A DNA stretch of 64,000 bases, taken from positions 1-64,000 of the forward strand of contig JAVMKI010000078.1 of the NCBI GenBank assembly GCA_031732755.1, in the 5' to 3' direction. The notes beneath the pieces are model-generated. The model did not search any database. It had not been told where the DNA came from and was given only the letters and a program-made list of their open reading frames with translations. Source of the stretch: Contendibacter sp031732755 (lineage in GTDB: Bacteria > Pseudomonadota > Gammaproteobacteria > Competibacterales > Competibacteraceae). A program made the position numbers and the translations under genes. The stretch's first letter is position 1. Each line of letters begins with the position of its first letter. Below, in pieces: positions 44,498-54,052 of this stretch.

Positions 44498-45964
44498 TTA
44501 GACGAGGCGCTTGCGATCCGAGGACGAAGGAACGGCCATCGCTTCCCGGTATTTTGCCACCGTCCGCCGCGCCACTTGAATCCCTTCCGCCTCCAACAGC
44601 TTGGCGATTTTATCGTCGCTCAGCGGTTTGCCAGGGTCCTCGGCCTGGATCAGCTTGCGGATCATGGCGCGGATGGCGGTGGAAGAACACTCGCCACCGT
44701 CGCGGGTACCGACGTGACTGGAAAAGAAATACTTCAGCTCGTAAAGACCTCGTGGGGTATGCATGTACTTCTGCGTGGTCACCCGCGAGATGGTGGATTC
44801 GTGCATGCCCAGCACCTCGGCAATATCGCGCAGGATCAGCGGCTTCATGTACTCGTCGCCCTTTTCCAGGAATTCGCGTTGACGCTCGACGATGCAGGTT
44901 GCCACCTTGAGCAGGGTCTCGTTGCGGTTTTGCAGGCTTTTCAGGAACCAGCGCGCTTCTTGCAAGTGGTTTCTGAGGCAAGTGGCGTCGCCACCCGAGC
45001 CCGCCCGACGGGCCAAGGCGGCATAACGGGCGTTGATCCGCAGCTTGGGCGTGCTCTCGGAATTCAGCTCGACCCGCCAGGCGGCGCGCTGGCGGTAGAC
45101 CAGCACGTCCGGAACGACGTATTGCGGCGCGGCATTGGACAGGCGGGCGCCAGGATGGGGATTCAAGGATTGAATCAGCCCGACGATGGCTTGCAACGCC
45201 TCGCGCGATACTTTCAATCGCCGCATCAAGGCGGAGAAATCGTGGTTGGCCAGGAGTTCCAGATGCTGCTCGACCAGCCGGCGAGCCTCGGCCAGCCACG
45301 GGGTATCCGCCGGCAGGACCTCCAATTGCAGCAGCAAGCATTCCGCCGGCGTGCGGGCGCCGACGCCCTGGGGATCGAACCGCTGCACCCGCTTGAGCAC
45401 CGCCTCGATCTCGGCCAGCGGTACCGCGAACTCATCGTGCAACCCCTGACCGATCTCCGCCAGCGACAACGTCAAATAGCCGGATTCGTCGATGGCATCG
45501 ATGATCGCCGTGGCAATCGCCATATCGCGGTCGTTGAACGGGGTCAGCCGCATCTGCCAATACAGGTAGTCGCGCAGGGATTCATCGGCGCCGGCAAAGC
45601 GCGCGTAGGGATCCCAGTCCTCGTCCTCGCCGCGCGAATAGCGAGTCTCACCGTCATACGACTCGTAAACGTCCTCCCAGGCGCTGTCCACCGGCAGTTC
45701 GTCGGGCAGGGTGGTATCGGCCGGCGCGGCGTTGAGTTCGGTTTCAGCGCGGGCATCCACCGCCGCCTGGGCGGCCAGCGCCTCCGGTTGCACCGGCAGG
45801 TCCTGCGGTTCGTCGCTCCGCTCCAGCATCAGGTTGGAGTCGAGCACGGTTTGCACCTCCGCCTGCAAATCCAGGCTGGACAACTGCAACAAGCGAATCG
45901 CCTGTTGCAGTTGGGGGGTCATGGTCAGTTGCTGACCCAGGCGCAGTTGCAATGACTGTCTCAT
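44498..45964 (-). CDS. rpoN: RNA polymerase sigma-54 factor
   Basis: 488 residues. The glutamine-rich N-terminus (LQLRLGQQLTMTPQLQQAIRLLQLS) interacts with enhancer-binding proteins. An acidic region and core-binding domain follow, then the HTH (ILRDIAEVLGMHESTISRVTTQKYM) and the RpoN box ARRTVAKYREAM. It lies 97 bases after lptB. Confidence 0.97.
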   Translation of the reverse strand: MRQSLQLRLGQQLTMTPQLQQAIRLLQLSSLDLQAEVQTVLDSNLMLERSDEPQDLPVQPEALAAQAAVDARAETELNAAPADTTLPDELPVDSAWEDVYESYDGETRYSRGEDEDWDPYARFAGADESLRDYLYWQMRLTPFNDRDMAIATAIIDAIDESGYLTLSLAEIGQGLHDEFAVPLAEIEAVLKRVQRFDPQGVGARTPAECLLLQLEVLPADTPWLAEARRLVEQHLELLANHDFSALMRRLKVSREALQAIVGLIQSLNPHPGARLSNAAPQYVVPDVLVYRQRAAWRVELNSESTPKLRINARYAALARRAGSGGDATCLRNHLQEARWFLKSLQNRNETLLKVATCIVERQREFLEKGDEYMKPLILRDIAEVLGMHESTISRVTTQKYMHTPRGLYELKYFFSSHVGTRDGGECSSTAIRAMIRKLIQAEDPGKPLSDDKIAKLLEAEGIQVARRTVAKYREAMAVPSSSDRKRLV

Positions 45965-46061
45965 GGGGACTCAATCTCGACCCGAAGTCGTAAAACGTAT
46001 CTACCTATCATTCTAGTCAGTTTTGACCGCGATGACAGCGCGGCGGGCGCATACCGTTCGA

Positions 46062-46787
46062 CTACAACTGGAACGACTCGCCCAGATAGACCCGGCGCAC
46101 CTGTTGGTTGGCGAGAATGGCGGTGGGGTCACCTTCGGCGATAACCCGGCCTTCGTTGAGAATATAGGCACGATCGCAGATGCCCAAGGTTTCCCGAACA
46201 TTGTGATCGGTGATCAGCACGCCGATGCGCCGGTCGCGCAGATGTTCGATGATGCGCTGGATATCCAGGACCGACAAGGGATCCACGCCGGCGAACGGCT
46301 CGTCCAGTAACACGAACGCCGGATTCGCCGCCAGCGCCCGGGCGATTTCCACGCGCCGCCGTTCGCCGCCGGACAGGCTAATGCCCATGCTGTCGCCCAG
46401 GTGGCCGACATGCAGTTCGTGCAACAATTCCTCGGCCCGCGCCCGGCGCGCGGCGCGGGAAAGATCGCGGCGGGTTTCCAGAATCGCCAGCACATTATCC
46501 AGCACCGTCAACCGGCGAAACACCGATGGCTCCTGCGGCAGATAACCGACCCCCAACCGCGCCCGCGCGTGCATCGGCAAATGGGTCAGGTCGCGGTCGT
46601 CCAGCAGCACCCGGCCCTCGTCGCAATGGATCAGCCCCACCATCATGTAAAAACTGGTGGTCTTGCCGGCGCCGTTCGGCCCCAACAGCCCGACCACCTC
46701 GCCACTGGCGACCGTCAGCGATACCGCATCCACCACGATGCGCTTGCGGTAACGCTTGACGATTTCCTTAGCGAGCAGTTGCGCCAT
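46062..46787 (-). CDS. lptB: LPS export ABC transporter ATP-binding protein
   Basis: 241 residues. Walker A GPNGAGKTT, Q-loop PQEPSVFRRLTV, signature LSGGERRRVEIARAL, Walker B LLDEPFAG. It powers LPS extraction from the inner membrane with LptFG and LptC. It begins 2 bases after lptA. Confidence 0.97.
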   Translation of the reverse strand: MAQLLAKEIVKRYRKRIVVDAVSLTVASGEVVGLLGPNGAGKTTSFYMMVGLIHCDEGRVLLDDRDLTHLPMHARARLGVGYLPQEPSVFRRLTVLDNVLAILETRRDLSRAARRARAEELLHELHVGHLGDSMGISLSGGERRRVEIARALAANPAFVLLDEPFAGVDPLSVLDIQRIIEHLRDRRIGVLITDHNVRETLGICDRAYILNEGRVIAEGDPTAILANQQVRRVYLGESFQL

Positions 46788-46789
46788 GA

Positions 46790-47314
46790 TCAGGGTTTCC
46801 GAGTGGCCGACGCCGGATTGCGCGCCTGGGGCTGGATGGTGAACTGAATCCGGCCGTTGTCGCCGGCGCCGCGCGCCCGCACCACGTCGTCCTTGAGATC
46901 GTATTCCACTCGCTCGCCCGCGAAAGTGTCCTGTCCCTGAATGAGTTTGGCGCCGCCGCTCATGATCACCTTGGCGCCGACGACATCGTACTCGACCCGT
47001 GGGCTGGTGCCCTGGATTTCCGGCTTATCCGCCGTCGGCCGGTAGCGGAGATTGACGGGAGCGCCCATCGCCTCCATCCGCTGGAAGTTGTTGTCCTTGA
47101 CGTAAATGGTGACGGTATCGGCTGTCAGTCGCATCGAACCTTGGGTGATGATCACATTGCCTTCGTAGACGCTGACGCCAGTTTTCTGATCCAACTGGCC
47201 GCGATTGGCCTCCAGTTGGATGGGTTGGGCGCGGTCTTCCGGCAGTGCGGCGACCAGCGGCGGCGCCAGCGTCAGCGCGGCCGCCAGCCCAAGTCTAACG
47301 CTGGGGTGGTTCAT
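46790..47314 (-). CDS. lptA: LPS transport periplasmic protein LptA
   Basis: 174 residues with a signal peptide (RLGLAAALTLAPPLVAAL). The OstA-like beta-jellyroll has ANRGQLDQKTGVSVYEGNV and VYVKDNNFQRM-type repeats. It forms the periplasmic bridge. The start overlaps the lptC end by 20 bases. Confidence 0.95.
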   Translation of the reverse strand: MNHPSVRLGLAAALTLAPPLVAALPEDRAQPIQLEANRGQLDQKTGVSVYEGNVIITQGSMRLTADTVTIYVKDNNFQRMEAMGAPVNLRYRPTADKPEIQGTSPRVEYDVVGAKVIMSGGAKLIQGQDTFAGERVEYDLKDDVVRARGAGDNGRIQFTIQPQARNPASATRKP

Positions 47315-47870
47315 AGAAGCCTCTCACCTCGGAAAGCAGTTCCAGTCGTTCTTGATTCAGCCAGGCACGCGCGCCGACGGCGTGCAATTCGCCACCGGGT
47401 ATTACCGCTTTAACCGGCGCGGCGGTTTCGGCATAGCGTTCGGCCCGATGAAGCCACACGTCGCGGGTAGTGATGGTGACCGGCGGTTTGCCGCTTTCGG
47501 CGTCGCGATGCATCACCACTTCTCCAGTAAGGCGCGCAAGTTGGTTATCGGCGGCGATCCAGCCCTGTTCGGCTTGCACCCGCCACTCCTTGGTTTGGCC
47601 GTCCGGCTGATACCAATCCAGTATCGGCTGCTCCAGCCGGACACCGCCCTGACCGGGTAACTGCCACGACCGAGGCGCTTCCACCACGGATTCTCGCACT
47701 CCGGCGGCGTTCAAGCGTACCGCCCGGGACTGTTCGACGGTCAACACCGGAGCCTGGCTGTCGGCCGGCGCCGGTTCTCGCAGCGAGGACTCCACCCACC
47801 GCAACAGGCCATAGCTCAGGCCGGCCAAGGCCGCCAGACCGACCAGAGACAGAATACCGCGCGTCGTCAA
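47295..47870 (-). CDS. lptC: LPS export protein LptC
   Basis: 191 residues. A single N-terminal helix (GILSLVGLAALAGLSYGLL) anchors a periplasmic jellyroll with DWYQPDGQTKEWRVQAEQGW. It hands LPS to LptA. It overlaps lptA and starts 18 bases after kdsC. Confidence 0.92.
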   Translation of the reverse strand: MTTRGILSLVGLAALAGLSYGLLRWVESSLREPAPADSQAPVLTVEQSRAVRLNAAGVRESVVEAPRSWQLPGQGGVRLEQPILDWYQPDGQTKEWRVQAEQGWIAADNQLARLTGEVVMHRDAESGKPPVTITTRDVWLHRAERYAETAAPVKAVIPGGELHAVGARAWLNQERLELLSEVRGFYEPPQR

Positions 47871-47888
47871 TGCCGCCGCTCGCGTCGT

Positions 47889-48410
47889 TTAAAGATACCG
47901 GTCGCGCAGGGCCGCCAGTTGGCCGCGCGCTTCCAGCAGCAACTCGCAGACATCGCGCGCCGCGCCGCACCCACCCCGACTGGGAGTTTGCCAGTGGGCG
48001 TGTTGCTTGACAAAGGGATCGGCGTTTCGCACCGCGATAGCCAGACCGACCCGGGTCATCACCGGCAGGTCGATCAGATCATCGCCGACGTAGGCGACCC
48101 GCTCGGCGGTGAGACCGAGTCGGACCAGCAGGTTGTTGAATACCGCCTGTTTATCCTGCACGCCCAGATAGGCGTGATGAATGCCAAGGTCGGCCATGCG
48201 CCGGTCCACCGAAGCGGCGTGGCGGCCGGAAATGATGGCGACCTCCACCCCAGATTCGAGCAGCATTTTGATACCGTGACCGTCGCGGATATGAAACGAC
48301 TTGTATTCGTTGCCGTCGTTGCCCAGATACAGCTGGCCGTCGGTCAGCACGCCGTCCACATCGAAAATCACCAACTGAATCTGGGCAGCCTTGGTCAGTA
48401 CATCGTGCAT
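47889..48410 (-). CDS. kdsC: 3-deoxy-D-manno-octulosonate-8-phosphatase
   Basis: 173 residues. HAD-family motif FDVDGVLTDG, then KSFHIRDGHGIKMLLESGVEVAIISGR and YVGDDLIDLPVM. It releases Kdo from Kdo-8-phosphate. It lies 24 bases after kdsD. Confidence 0.96.
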   Translation of the reverse strand: MHDVLTKAAQIQLVIFDVDGVLTDGQLYLGNDGNEYKSFHIRDGHGIKMLLESGVEVAIISGRHAASVDRRMADLGIHHAYLGVQDKQAVFNNLLVRLGLTAERVAYVGDDLIDLPVMTRVGLAIAVRNADPFVKQHAHWQTPSRGGCGAARDVCELLLEARGQLAALRDRYL

Positions 48411-48434
48411 CGCGGGTTTCTCATAGGTCGGGAA

Positions 48435-49412
48435 TCAAAGCACGCCGGCGCGCAGCAGATCATGCATGTTCAGCACGCCGGTCAGCTTGCCAGCGGAGTT
48501 TACCACCGGTAGGGCATTGATCTTGTATTGCTGCATCTTTTGCAGCGCCTCGGCCGCTAGGGTGCCCGGAGCGATGGTCTTGCATCGACGGGTCATCACC
48601 TCGGCGACGCGGGCGGTGTGCACGTCCACCTGCCGATCCAGCGCCCGACGTAGATCCCCGTCGGTGAAAACGCCCAGAACGCCATTTTCGCTGTCCACCA
48701 CCACCGTGGTTCCCAAACCCTTGCGGCTCATTTCCAGCAAGGCGGCCTTGAGTAAATCGTCGGGCGCGTTGCGGGGCATCTGCTCGCCGGTATGCATGAC
48801 ATCGTCGGTCAACAACAGCAGGCGGCGACCCAACCGGCCGCCTGGGTGAGAACGGGCGAAATCCTCGGCGGTGAAACCGCGCGCTTCCAGCAACGCCACC
48901 GCCAGCGCATCGCCCATGGCCAGGGTGGCGGTGGTGCTGGCGGTTGGCGCCAGTCCCAACGGACAGGCTTCCTGGGAGACGCTGACGTCGAGATGGACAT
49001 CCGCCGCCATGGCCAGCGTCGAGGCGGGATTACCGGTCAGGGCGATCAGGGGCACACCCAGTCGCTTGATCAAGGGCAACAAGGTCAGGATTTCGTCGGT
49101 TTCGCCGGAGTTGGACAGCGCCACCACCACGTCCTGAGCGGTAATCATGCCCATGTCGCCGTGGCTGGCCTCGGCGGGGTGGACGAAGAAGGCGGGAGTA
49201 CCGGTGCTGGCCAGCGTCGCGGCGACCTTGCCGCCGACGTGGCCGGACTTGCCGATGCCAAGCACCACGATGCGGCCCTGGCAGGCCAACATCAGCTCAC
49301 AAGCCCGCGCGAAATGGTCGTCGATGCGCGTGGCGAGTTGGGTAATGGCTTCCGCTTCAATGGCCAATACCCGACGGGCGAGTTCCTTGAGTTTATCGGG
49401 GTGGATCGGCAT
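48435..49412 (-). CDS. kdsD: Arabinose-5-phosphate isomerase
   Basis: 325 residues. A SIS domain (VVLGIGKSGHVGGKVAATLASTG, VVVALSNSGETDE, SHGDMGM) and two CBS domains at the C-terminus. It makes arabinose-5-phosphate for Kdo synthesis. It is the first gene of the kds-lpt-rpoN array. Confidence 0.96.
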   Translation of the reverse strand: MPIHPDKLKELARRVLAIEAEAITQLATRIDDHFARACELMLACQGRIVVLGIGKSGHVGGKVAATLASTGTPAFFVHPAEASHGDMGMITAQDVVVALSNSGETDEILTLLPLIKRLGVPLIALTGNPASTLAMAADVHLDVSVSQEACPLGLAPTASTTATLAMGDALAVALLEARGFTAEDFARSHPGGRLGRRLLLLTDDVMHTGEQMPRNAPDDLLKAALLEMSRKGLGTTVVVDSENGVLGVFTDGDLRRALDRQVDVHTARVAEVMTRRCKTIAPGTLAAEALQKMQQYKINALPVVNSAGKLTGVLNMHDLLRAGVL

Positions 49413-49536
49413 GGCGGCGGCGGGATTCGGTTAAAGTGGCGCGGCGCTGAAAATATCGCATTGGCGCAAATCTCCATGGGTAGTCACGGAGTCGATATTA
49501 TCGCTTTCTCCACCATTGCCCCAATGCATGCGGGCG

Positions 49537-50907
49537 TCACTGGTCATCGGCGACGACCGCCCGCAGTGCCTGCAACAAGCGTTCGTGAATACCGCCAAAG
49601 CCGCCGTTGCTCATGATCAATACCGAAGTTCCCGGCTTGGCCCGCGCCAGAATGGCGGCGAGCGTATCGTCGAGGCTGTGGTGGACCTGCCCGCGCGCGC
49701 CCAGCGCCGCCGCCACCGTTCCGAGATCCCAGCCCAAATCGGGTGCCTGATACAACACCACCGCGTCGGCCAGCGCCAGCGCCGGGGCAAGGTGGTCTTT
49801 GAACACCCCCAGCTTCATGGTGTTGGAGCGCGGCTCCAGCACCGCGATAATCGGTTGCGCGCCGACCCGGGCGCGCAACCCCGCCAGCGTGGTGGCAATC
49901 GCGGTGGGATGATGGGCAAAATCGTCGTAAACGGTCACGCCATTGACCGCGCCACGCATTTCCAGCCGCCGCTTGACGCCCTGAAAAGTAGCCAAGGCAG
50001 CGATGGCGGTTGTGATGGGTACGCCAACATGACGGGCGGCGGCAATGGCGGCCAGCGCGTTGCGGACATTGTGCATTCCCAACTGACTCCATTCCACCCG
50101 GCCTTGCCGTTCGCCTTGGTAATCCACCGTAAAATCGCTACCGTCCGGCGCGATGTTGCGCGCCTCCCAGTCGCCTGTTCCAAAGCGTTCCACCGGTGTC
50201 CAGCAGCCCATCGCCAGTACTTCGGCCAGGTTGGCATCCTGACCGTTGGCGAGAATCAGGCCCGTGCTGGGCACCGTCCGCAGCAGGTGATGAAACTGGC
50301 GCTGAATCGCCGCCAGATCGGGGAAAATGTCGGCGTGATCGAATTCCAGGTTGTTCAAAATCAGAGTGCGCGGGCGGTAATGGACAAATTTGGAGCGCTT
50401 GTCGAAAAACGCGGTGTCGTACTCATCGGCCTCGACCACGAAAAAACGGCGGTGGCCTAACTGGGCGGACTGGCCGAAATTGGCGGGAATGCCGCCGATC
50501 AGAAAGCCCGGCTCCAACTCGGCGTATTCCAGTATCCACGCCAGCAGGCTGCTGGTGGTGGTCTTGCCGTGGGTGCCAGCCACCGCTAACACATGGCGGT
50601 CGCGCAGCACATGTTCCGCTAGCCAGGCAGGCCCGGAGGTGTAGGGCAAATCGCGATTGAGCAGTTCCTCGACGATGGGCCGGCCCCGACTCATCACGTT
50701 ACCGACCACGATCATGTCCGGCTGGAACTCGACGAGCTGTTCGGGTGCGTAACCTTCCCGTAACGTAATGCCGGCTTCCGCCAGTTGCGTGCTCATCGGT
50801 GGATAGACGCCGGCGTCGCAACCGGAAACGGTATGTCCCGCCGCGCGGGCCAGAAGGGCAACGCCGGCCATGAAAGTGCCGCAAATACCGAGAATGTGTA
50901 TGTGCAT
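49537..50907 (-). CDS. mpl: UDP-N-acetylmuramate:L-Ala-gamma-D-Glu-mDAP ligase
   Basis: 456 residues from ATG 50907 (MHIHILGICGTFMAGVAL). A murein recycling ligase: AGTHGKTTTSSLLAW (ATP motif), EADEYDTAFFDKRSKFVHY and the C-terminal YDDFAHHPTAI. Upstream ATG 51129 is open but overlaps unrelated sequence. Confidence 0.95.
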   Translation of the reverse strand: MHIHILGICGTFMAGVALLARAAGHTVSGCDAGVYPPMSTQLAEAGITLREGYAPEQLVEFQPDMIVVGNVMSRGRPIVEELLNRDLPYTSGPAWLAEHVLRDRHVLAVAGTHGKTTTSSLLAWILEYAELEPGFLIGGIPANFGQSAQLGHRRFFVVEADEYDTAFFDKRSKFVHYRPRTLILNNLEFDHADIFPDLAAIQRQFHHLLRTVPSTGLILANGQDANLAEVLAMGCWTPVERFGTGDWEARNIAPDGSDFTVDYQGERQGRVEWSQLGMHNVRNALAAIAAARHVGVPITTAIAALATFQGVKRRLEMRGAVNGVTVYDDFAHHPTAIATTLAGLRARVGAQPIIAVLEPRSNTMKLGVFKDHLAPALALADAVVLYQAPDLGWDLGTVAAALGARGQVHHSLDDTLAAILARAKPGTSVLIMSNGGFGGIHERLLQALRAVVADDQ

Positions 50908-51125
50908 GACGAGAGTGAGGCTGGGTGGAAATTCTGACGCGGATTTTAGGAAGGAATACCAGATGCCGCCATGAGGAATACCAGAGCGGAGAGACGTCTC
51001 AGCGATTTGGTTGGGAAAAAGACTGGTTGGGAAAAATCGCCGGGCGAAATTCCACCGCCCCCTGAGGCGCGCTGGAATCGCTATCAATGAGGCCCGATCC
51101 GTTTCACCGCGCGCAATGCGCTCAT

Positions 51126-51551
51126 TCAATTCTCCTGTCTTTCACTCAAGGGCAAGTCCGTCGATTCAGCCACTTGAGCGGGCGATGGAAGGCTATCTTC
51201 CGCCGCGTTCGTCGCCTTTGTCGGCGTCTGCGCTTCCAGCATCGCCAAGCGTTGGGTCAGTCGGCGAATCAGCCGTTCTTGCCGGGAACGCTCCAAATCC
51301 ATGGTCAGGATCTTGACCAGTAACAGGCTGAACCCCAACACGACGGCCAGGATCGGCGGATAGCTGATTCCCAACTCTCTCGCCATGAGATCGAACAGGC
51401 GCGGAAACAAACCGAGCAGAGCAACCGTTGCGGCGGCGCCGATCCACCAGAGTGAATAGGGTCCATGCAGATGGTCGCGGCGGACCAGAAACAGGATGAC
51501 GGCGGCGAGAGCAATCCCCATCGCCATCGAGGTGAGTTGGTAGGTGATCAT
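51126..51551 (-). CDS. DUF2304 membrane protein
   Basis: 141 residues. Three helices (MAMGIALAAVILFLV, LWWIGAAATVALLGLFPRL, ILAVVLGFSLLLVKI) followed by a basic coiled segment (LERSRQERLIRRLTQRLAML). DUF2304 proteins are commonly encoded next to GT2 glycosyltransferases of the polyprenyl-phosphate type. Here a GT2 gene lies two genes upstream. Confidence 0.85.
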   Translation of the reverse strand: MITYQLTSMAMGIALAAVILFLVRRDHLHGPYSLWWIGAAATVALLGLFPRLFDLMARELGISYPPILAVVLGFSLLLVKILTMDLERSRQERLIRRLTQRLAMLEAQTPTKATNAAEDSLPSPAQVAESTDLPLSERQEN

Positions 51552-51615
51552 TGGGCGGTTTCAGGTCTACTGGATATTCTCGTCGATGGCCGACCGATGC
51601 CCCGACCAAGCAGGA

Positions 51616-53157
51616 CTAAAGCGCCTCATAGGATCGGTAATCCCAAGCCGACTCACTGAAATCCATGCCTTCCTCAAGAGAATACTCCTGCTGATTATCC
51701 TTGGCCTGGCGCTGGGAGTGCCACTTGATCTCGCGCAGCCAGCAAGCCCGACATTGATCCCACATGCGCGAGGTGCCAAAACTCTCGCGCAGCGAACGCA
51801 TGGCGGGACCGTTCCAGATGTCGTGCAACGATTGTTGCGCGCTCATGACGCCAACTCGGATCCCATAATGTTTACCACAGGTCGTCACTTCGCCATCGGC
51901 CATGATGATGGCGGTGCGGTGCATCCAATTACAGACGTTCTCCCTCGGCACGACCGGTTCGTCTGACGTTGCCGAATCGCTTTCCTGGGTTTCCGACGCT
52001 TGGATGATGAGCGGTGGGCTCTCGTGCCGGATGCCGCGCTCGTCTAGGGCCGCATAGGCGGCGCTGAGAAAGCGATTGGTCAATTGCGGATCATCCAACA
52101 ACGACTGCGGCTTATCCTTGTCCTGGAAAATGACCATGTGTCGAATGGACACCAGGTCCGGCTCGCACTCCGCAATCAGTTCGACAAAACGCGGCAATTC
52201 CTGGATATTATTCTTTTTCAGGGTCCAGGAAAAACTGAGCTGCGGCCGACGCGCGAGCGGCAGACGGGTACGCAGATCGTGGTAGTAGCGGATATTGTCC
52301 AGCACCGCCTCAAAGCGCGCGCCCCGACGGTTCGTCTCGTAAGTTTCGGGAGTCGCTCCATCCACGGAGAAACACAGCTCATGCACGTAGGGCATGAGCG
52401 CCGCATCGAAACGCTGCTGAATGCGCGTACCATTGGAAACACAACTCAGGCGTACGTTATGGTGTCGCAACAGTTCGGTGAATCGCTCCCACAAGGCGTC
52501 ACTCGCCACGGTAGGCTCGCCCCGCCCCACGATGCTGACGGCGGTAGCGTGACCGAACGCCTCGGCCGCGATTTGATCCAGCAAAGGAATGGACATTTCA
52601 GCCATGCCGTTATGATGGCGGTGTAGCTGCGGCAGACCATGCGCGCTGCAATGAGGACACTGGAGATTGCAAACGGTAGTCAGCTCCAGTGACAGGGATT
52701 CTGGATAGTGCGGCAGGAAAACCCGGCGTTCCGCCTCGCTGATGAGCACTTGCTCCCGCACCCACTGCCGCTGCGCCGCCAGTCGGGCAAGGCGCGACAA
52801 TTCCGGGTGGACGCTATCATCGACCAGCCGGAGTTCTTCGACCGAGAATGTCCCCTCGGAATAGGGCAAACCGTCGACCCGTACCTTCAGAAATTGATGA
52901 TCGCGCGCCCGGCGCAGATCGCTGGCGGGCAACGCCACCTGGATGCGCTCGAAACGATTCCGTTCGCCGACTGGAAAGCAAATGACCCGATCTTCGCTAA
53001 ACGGTTCCCGTGGGGCGGTCGCATAATAGAGCTTGCTGTAGAGATAGTTCCGGGCCTGCGCGCGCGTGCATTCCAGGCGCAGACGCAGTTCGATGAAGTC
53101 CTCCCGGGGGCCAGGCGCCAATGGTGGGAAAACGATGCTATGGAGAGGTTGATGCAT
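51616..53157 (-). CDS. Radical SAM/SPASM-type protein with long N-terminal extension
   Basis: 513 residues. Cys163, Cys167 and Cys170 in CNLQCPHC form the radical SAM 4Fe-4S site. Supporting motifs are VGRGEPT and CVSNGT. C-terminal cysteines in ENVCNWMHR, TTCGKHYG and DQCRACW resemble a SPASM auxiliary cluster domain. The first 150 or so residues are unlike ordinary radical SAM proteins and have a beta-rich character. Substrate unknown. It lies between a GT2 and a DUF2304 gene, all minus strand, suggesting a shared cell-envelope or glycan role (inference). Confidence 0.88.
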   Translation of the reverse strand: MHQPLHSIVFPPLAPGPREDFIELRLRLECTRAQARNYLYSKLYYATAPREPFSEDRVICFPVGERNRFERIQVALPASDLRRARDHQFLKVRVDGLPYSEGTFSVEELRLVDDSVHPELSRLARLAAQRQWVREQVLISEAERRVFLPHYPESLSLELTTVCNLQCPHCSAHGLPQLHRHHNGMAEMSIPLLDQIAAEAFGHATAVSIVGRGEPTVASDALWERFTELLRHHNVRLSCVSNGTRIQQRFDAALMPYVHELCFSVDGATPETYETNRRGARFEAVLDNIRYYHDLRTRLPLARRPQLSFSWTLKKNNIQELPRFVELIAECEPDLVSIRHMVIFQDKDKPQSLLDDPQLTNRFLSAAYAALDERGIRHESPPLIIQASETQESDSATSDEPVVPRENVCNWMHRTAIIMADGEVTTCGKHYGIRVGVMSAQQSLHDIWNGPAMRSLRESFGTSRMWDQCRACWLREIKWHSQRQAKDNQQEYSLEEGMDFSESAWDYRSYEAL

Positions 53158-53231
53158 GGTGGCTCGCTCAAAACGCCGATCATCGACAGGTTGGGTTTAT
53201 AGCTTCCATAAAGAGAATCCGGTTGCAGCGT

Positions 53232-53939
53232 TTAATCGTCCGCTGGGGGTAGAGAAGAAGTAAACCCCACCCGGGCAAGGCACAACAAACTGGTTTGCAG
53301 CATGTATTTTCCCACAACCCACCACGAGCGAAATACCCGCGAAGCGCCGGTGGCGCGGGGCTGCATCGCCACTGGCGCCTCGACGATGCGCAGACCCTTG
53401 CGGCGCAGGATCAGCAGCACGCCAACATCCTGATAATCCAGCAGGCTGGCCTCGCCAGCGGCCAGCACGACTATCGCCGCCTGGTTGTAGGCGCGAAAAC
53501 CGGAAGTGATATCTCCCAGTTCAAGGCCGGTGAGCCAGCGAAAATAAGCCCAGGCGAAGCGCCGGGCGCGACTGGCGCGATCGGGAAAGGCGCCGATGGC
53601 CACGTCGGCCGCGCCGACGGCGAGCGGTTGCAACAACGTACCGATGTCTTCAGGGGCGTGTTGGCCATCGGCGTCGAGAGTCACCGCAATGCGGTAGCCT
53701 TGACGCAAGGCGTAGCGCAGCCCCGTCTGGATTGCGCCCCAAGCGCCCAGTTGGTTCGTCAGTGGCAGCACGGTGGCGCCGGCGGCGTGGGCCATTCGTG
53801 CCGTTGCATCCGTGCTACAGTCATCGATCACCACGACAGGACAGTTCCACAATTGACGGACTTGAGCAACGATCATGCCGACCGTCGCTTCCTCATTGTA
53901 GGCAGGAATAAGGACTACGATGGAGTGGGGGTTAGCCAT
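53232..53939 (-). CDS. Glycosyltransferase family 2 (polyprenyl-phosphate type)
   Basis: 235 residues. GT-A motifs VVLIPAYNEEATV, VIDDCSTDAT and TLDADGQHAPEDI, then DITSGFRAYNQAA as in dolichyl-phosphate-sugar synthases. It has no long membrane tail. The acceptor is likely a polyprenyl phosphate, by family; the donor sugar is unknown. Confidence 0.88.
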   Translation of the reverse strand: MANPHSIVVLIPAYNEEATVGMIVAQVRQLWNCPVVVIDDCSTDATARMAHAAGATVLPLTNQLGAWGAIQTGLRYALRQGYRIAVTLDADGQHAPEDIGTLLQPLAVGAADVAIGAFPDRASRARRFAWAYFRWLTGLELGDITSGFRAYNQAAIVVLAAGEASLLDYQDVGVLLILRRKGLRIVEAPVAMQPRATGASRVFRSWWVVGKYMLQTSLLCLARVGFTSSLPPADD

Positions 53940-54052
53940 CTGTCAGGGATTTCAAAGACCGCGCAACGTTAACCTGCTTCATCGTGGGGGCTAGCTCACT
54001 GACAAGCGACTTGCGCACTGGCTTCCACATCCACGGGACATTGATTTTCACA

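Noticed and set aside
44576..45955. 459-residue plus-strand frame opposite rpoN
   Set aside because: An antisense shadow: GC-rich coding DNA leaves long open frames on the reverse strand. The minus-strand protein is a full, motif-complete sigma-54.
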